A DNA stretch of 64,000 bases from Clavelina lepadiformis. Lineage: Eukaryota; Chordata; Ascidiacea; Aplousobranchia; Clavelinidae. Made by a program: the position numbers and the translations under genes. How positions within the stretch are numbered: the stretch's first letter is position 1; each line of letters begins with the position of its first letter. A model generated the notes under the pieces. That model had not been told where the DNA came from and ran no database searches. It saw nothing but the letters and a program-made list of their open reading frames with translations. Location of the stretch: contig NC_135246.1 of the NCBI RefSeq assembly GCF_947623445.1, positions 3,889,856 to 3,953,855 of the forward strand, given 5' to 3'. This document shows positions 61,748 through 64,000 of this stretch, one piece after another.

Positions 61748-63834
61748 ATGATAAACCTTATAGCGAATCCTCAAGCCGAAATACTTTTCATCTCTGGACC
61801 CTTGCAAACTGATTTTTATAAAGTGAGTAGAATCGGTGAGTGACAAGCACGTGGCATGCACGCGTATTGACCAAGACGCAATATTCCATACATAATTCCA
61901 CCATTTTAAAACTTTCTCTTTCAGTTGGTTGTTACTGTAAGTTGAAGCGATCAGTTTTGAAAAGACGCTGAATAGAGTCAACGAGGCTCAATGTCACGAT
62001 CACTCCGGTTGGTATGTGTCGTTTGCTGAGCTATAACGCTCGATGGTATCACGATAAGCGACAGTAACCACTCGATTTCTATTTTGTTGTGGAATACGTT
62101 TCGATTTGAAATGGGACATTCATACAGAGGTCACAATCGGGTTTCTAAAACAATTTTTGCCAAAATTAATCTCGGAGCGGGGCTAACCTTTGAAACTTGA
62201 TCAGAGAATACTGGAAGCAACTCCGTATCAAAACTTGCAGTGCGGAATTCGCTTTGTTGGAAGCATCTGAGAACAGTCTCCCTCGAAAAAAACTTCAAAA
62301 CAAGCGCCGTGAGCAACCTGCTTTGTATAAACTTGAGCATAAAGCTAAGAGGTTGATCTCTTGCAAGCGAGCATCGAAGTTAGCTGGATAATAATTTAAT
62401 CGAAGCACAGATTGTCTATCTCTTGCCCGATGCTAGGTCGTTGATATAAACTCGTTTCGGCGATGTGATTTGAGTGAAAATTTATCGCTTACCCTGTTTA
62501 CCGATCGCAACTCGGGCGGTCTTATCACACGCCGATTTGGTATAAAACCGACCGTGTATTTGTTGCCGCACTGTCATTATACTGTAGATGAGCTTGACCG
62601 ACCACACAGAATGGATCAGCACAGAAATACTTGGACACTTTTTGGAAGTAAGTCGTCGATTGTCTGAAGAAGCTCTTCGCCTTTTGCAAGAGCGCAGTTG
62701 TATAACGTCACGATTCTGCTCGTTTCGGTAAAACGTTAAGTTTCAAGGAAAGTGTTTGTTGAACTCGAATGATGTCGTTGCTTTATATTTTTCCAGGCAA
62801 GTCGTTTGAGATGACAGCACTGATACTTCCCACTTCTCGAGACCAGGATTTCTCATCGCCGTTCGATGACGATCGCGTCCCGGCGCAAACGACATTTTTC
62901 TCTCCCGTGGAAGCCGGGATCGAACCGAAACCGTCGATCTCTGAATATGGCGCGCAAAAGAGCGGACTGTGTCCAAAGTACGTGGTTGTGACCTCATGTA
63001 CTGTAGTTACTAAAACTTGTTACGACTGTTGTGTGAGTTCAAACACACCGTCAATCACGTAGGCAATACAACGTATTGACGTAAATGTTATTTCTAAACA
63101 GGTATCACGACGAGGGTCTATGCGAGCTCGGACCGGACTGTCTCCTGGTCCACGAAGAAAAGACGAAATACTTCTCGTCGCTTGACCCCAACGCCCCCGA
63201 GTTTTTTCCCCGCTCAGCGCGAAAATCCTTTACGGCGTCGGCAAGCTTCGAACGGTCCGGAAATAATGCTGAAGTGGACATCTTGGGACGTCGCTTGCCT
63301 TGTGCTGCAATACATCACAGATACCTAGGTAAGTTCATTGGCCGTCATTCAAACTGGTCTCTGCATGGTTTATGATCTGCCCCGGCTTGTATTTATGAAA
63401 GTTAATTCTAACGATGCCGATCCAATCAACCTCAGCTTATTTAAAGGAAATTTTATGCTATTTTTTTATTTTCAGATTCGGGCGAACGCAGCGAAATGTC
63501 CAAAACTAGACGCCCCTGCGCATTTTTGCAAGCAACCGGGAGATGTCGCTATCGGTCGAAGTGTATTTTTGTGCATGACGAAAAAGAAAAACGACCTGAT
63601 ATTTCCGCCGTGTATAGATACAAAACGAAGATATGTGAACGGTAAGCAAATTTTTCTGTTAAGATCTAAGACAACGCTACTCGTTTATGATTGCAACTTA
63701 GTTTAGTAAAATAATTGTTACGTTTACTTGATTTTAGGTGGTCCCGAGGAATTGCCCACTCGGCGGCATCATGTACCTTCGCACACGGATCGAGCGAGCT
63801 TCGGTCGAATTATGATCTACCGCCTTTTCTTTAG
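61748..63834 (+). CDS. CCCH zinc-finger/PAM2 protein gene, array copy 6
   Basis: Exons: possible first 61748-61822, microexon 61925-61936, then A 62437-62647, B 62797-62977, C 63102-63328, D 63476-63641, E 63738-63834. Poly(A) signal 63887-63892. One private base, 63261 in exon C, is silent (Gly). The array continues beyond the window, so this is not the last copy. Confidence 0.75.
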
Positions 63835-64000
63835 TAGAATTATTTCTTTTTTTAAGTTATTCCGTTTTGTTTTTTAATGTTACTCCAATAAAAGATCTTC
63901 CGTGAACTGCACGATCTGATCTATTGTGATGCCGTCAAACAGGGTAAAACTAACATCTCTATGATTATGTCTGACGTTTTACCAAAGCATTTAAATAGCC

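Larger units (their letters stand above)
38372..64000 (+). repeat. Head-to-tail tandem array, 4128-bp unit, more than six copies
   Basis: Unit starts, anchored on AACGTATTGACGTAAATG: 38372, 42430, 46558, 50686, 54814, 58942 and 63070 (partial). All full units after the first are 4128 bp; the first is 4058 bp because of a 70-bp deletion. The first roughly 330 bp of unit 1 are visibly diverged; everything after is nearly identical. Only scattered single-base differences were seen, each in one copy: 42292, 43383, 54448, 54528, 57254, 63261. The array runs off the right edge. It is richer in GC than the DNA to its left. Confidence 0.97.

Noticed and set aside
38372..64000. CRISPR array or satellite DNA
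   Set aside because: The period is 4.1 kb and units contain phased spliced exons and poly(A) signals; a gene array explains it.

Overview
The window is animal nuclear DNA. Genes are split by many introns with GT-AG sites, the non-coding DNA is AT-rich, and short hAT-like and pogo-like DNA transposon relics are common. A CLCN6-type chloride/proton exchanger, complement-style sushi (CCP) plus von Willebrand A (vWA) architecture and TTP-like CCCH fingers fit an invertebrate chordate, most simply an ascidian tunicate. The species is inferred, not shown by any single marker.

Layout. (1) 68-7896, plus strand: thirteen 3' exons of a CLC-6 type exchanger, from the membrane domain through both CBS domains to the stop and poly(A) signal; the 5' part lies left of the window. 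(2) 7921-10998: intergenic DNA between two convergent genes, holding a 311-bp hAT MITE with a perfect 8-bp target-site duplication. (3) 10999-34106, minus strand: a 15-exon gene whose exons join without a stop into an 821-residue secreted protein, signal peptide-CCP x3-linker-vWA-CCP x3-vWA. Its introns hold at least five DNA transposon relics, a LINE fragment, a relict vWA exon, and a tandem segmental duplication that doubled a 45-nt mini-exon. (4) 34107-36880: upstream DNA with a tRNA-like fragment and a hAT-like relic rich in GTACCG. (5) 36881-38320: a decayed relative of the gene in the next region. (6) 38372-64000 (continuing past the edge): a head-to-tail array of a 4128-bp unit, more than six copies, almost identical.

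Each array unit carries one intron-containing gene. Spliced in frame, its last five exons encode a protein with two canonical C-X8-C-X5-C-X3-H zinc fingers, a PAM2-like motif (SSLDPNAPEFFP) between them, and a third TTP-like finger (YKTKIC...CTFAHGSSELR) that has Ala where the second Cys should be. This combination suggests an RNA-binding protein that contacts poly(A)-binding protein. The long open frames in the array that look most obvious are wrong-frame shadows. The array is the most unusual feature of the window; the duplicated CCP3-vWA gene, with degenerate metal sites in both vWA domains, is second.

Exon borders were read by eye from splice consensus, phase continuity and family similarity. 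No alignment or database search was run.
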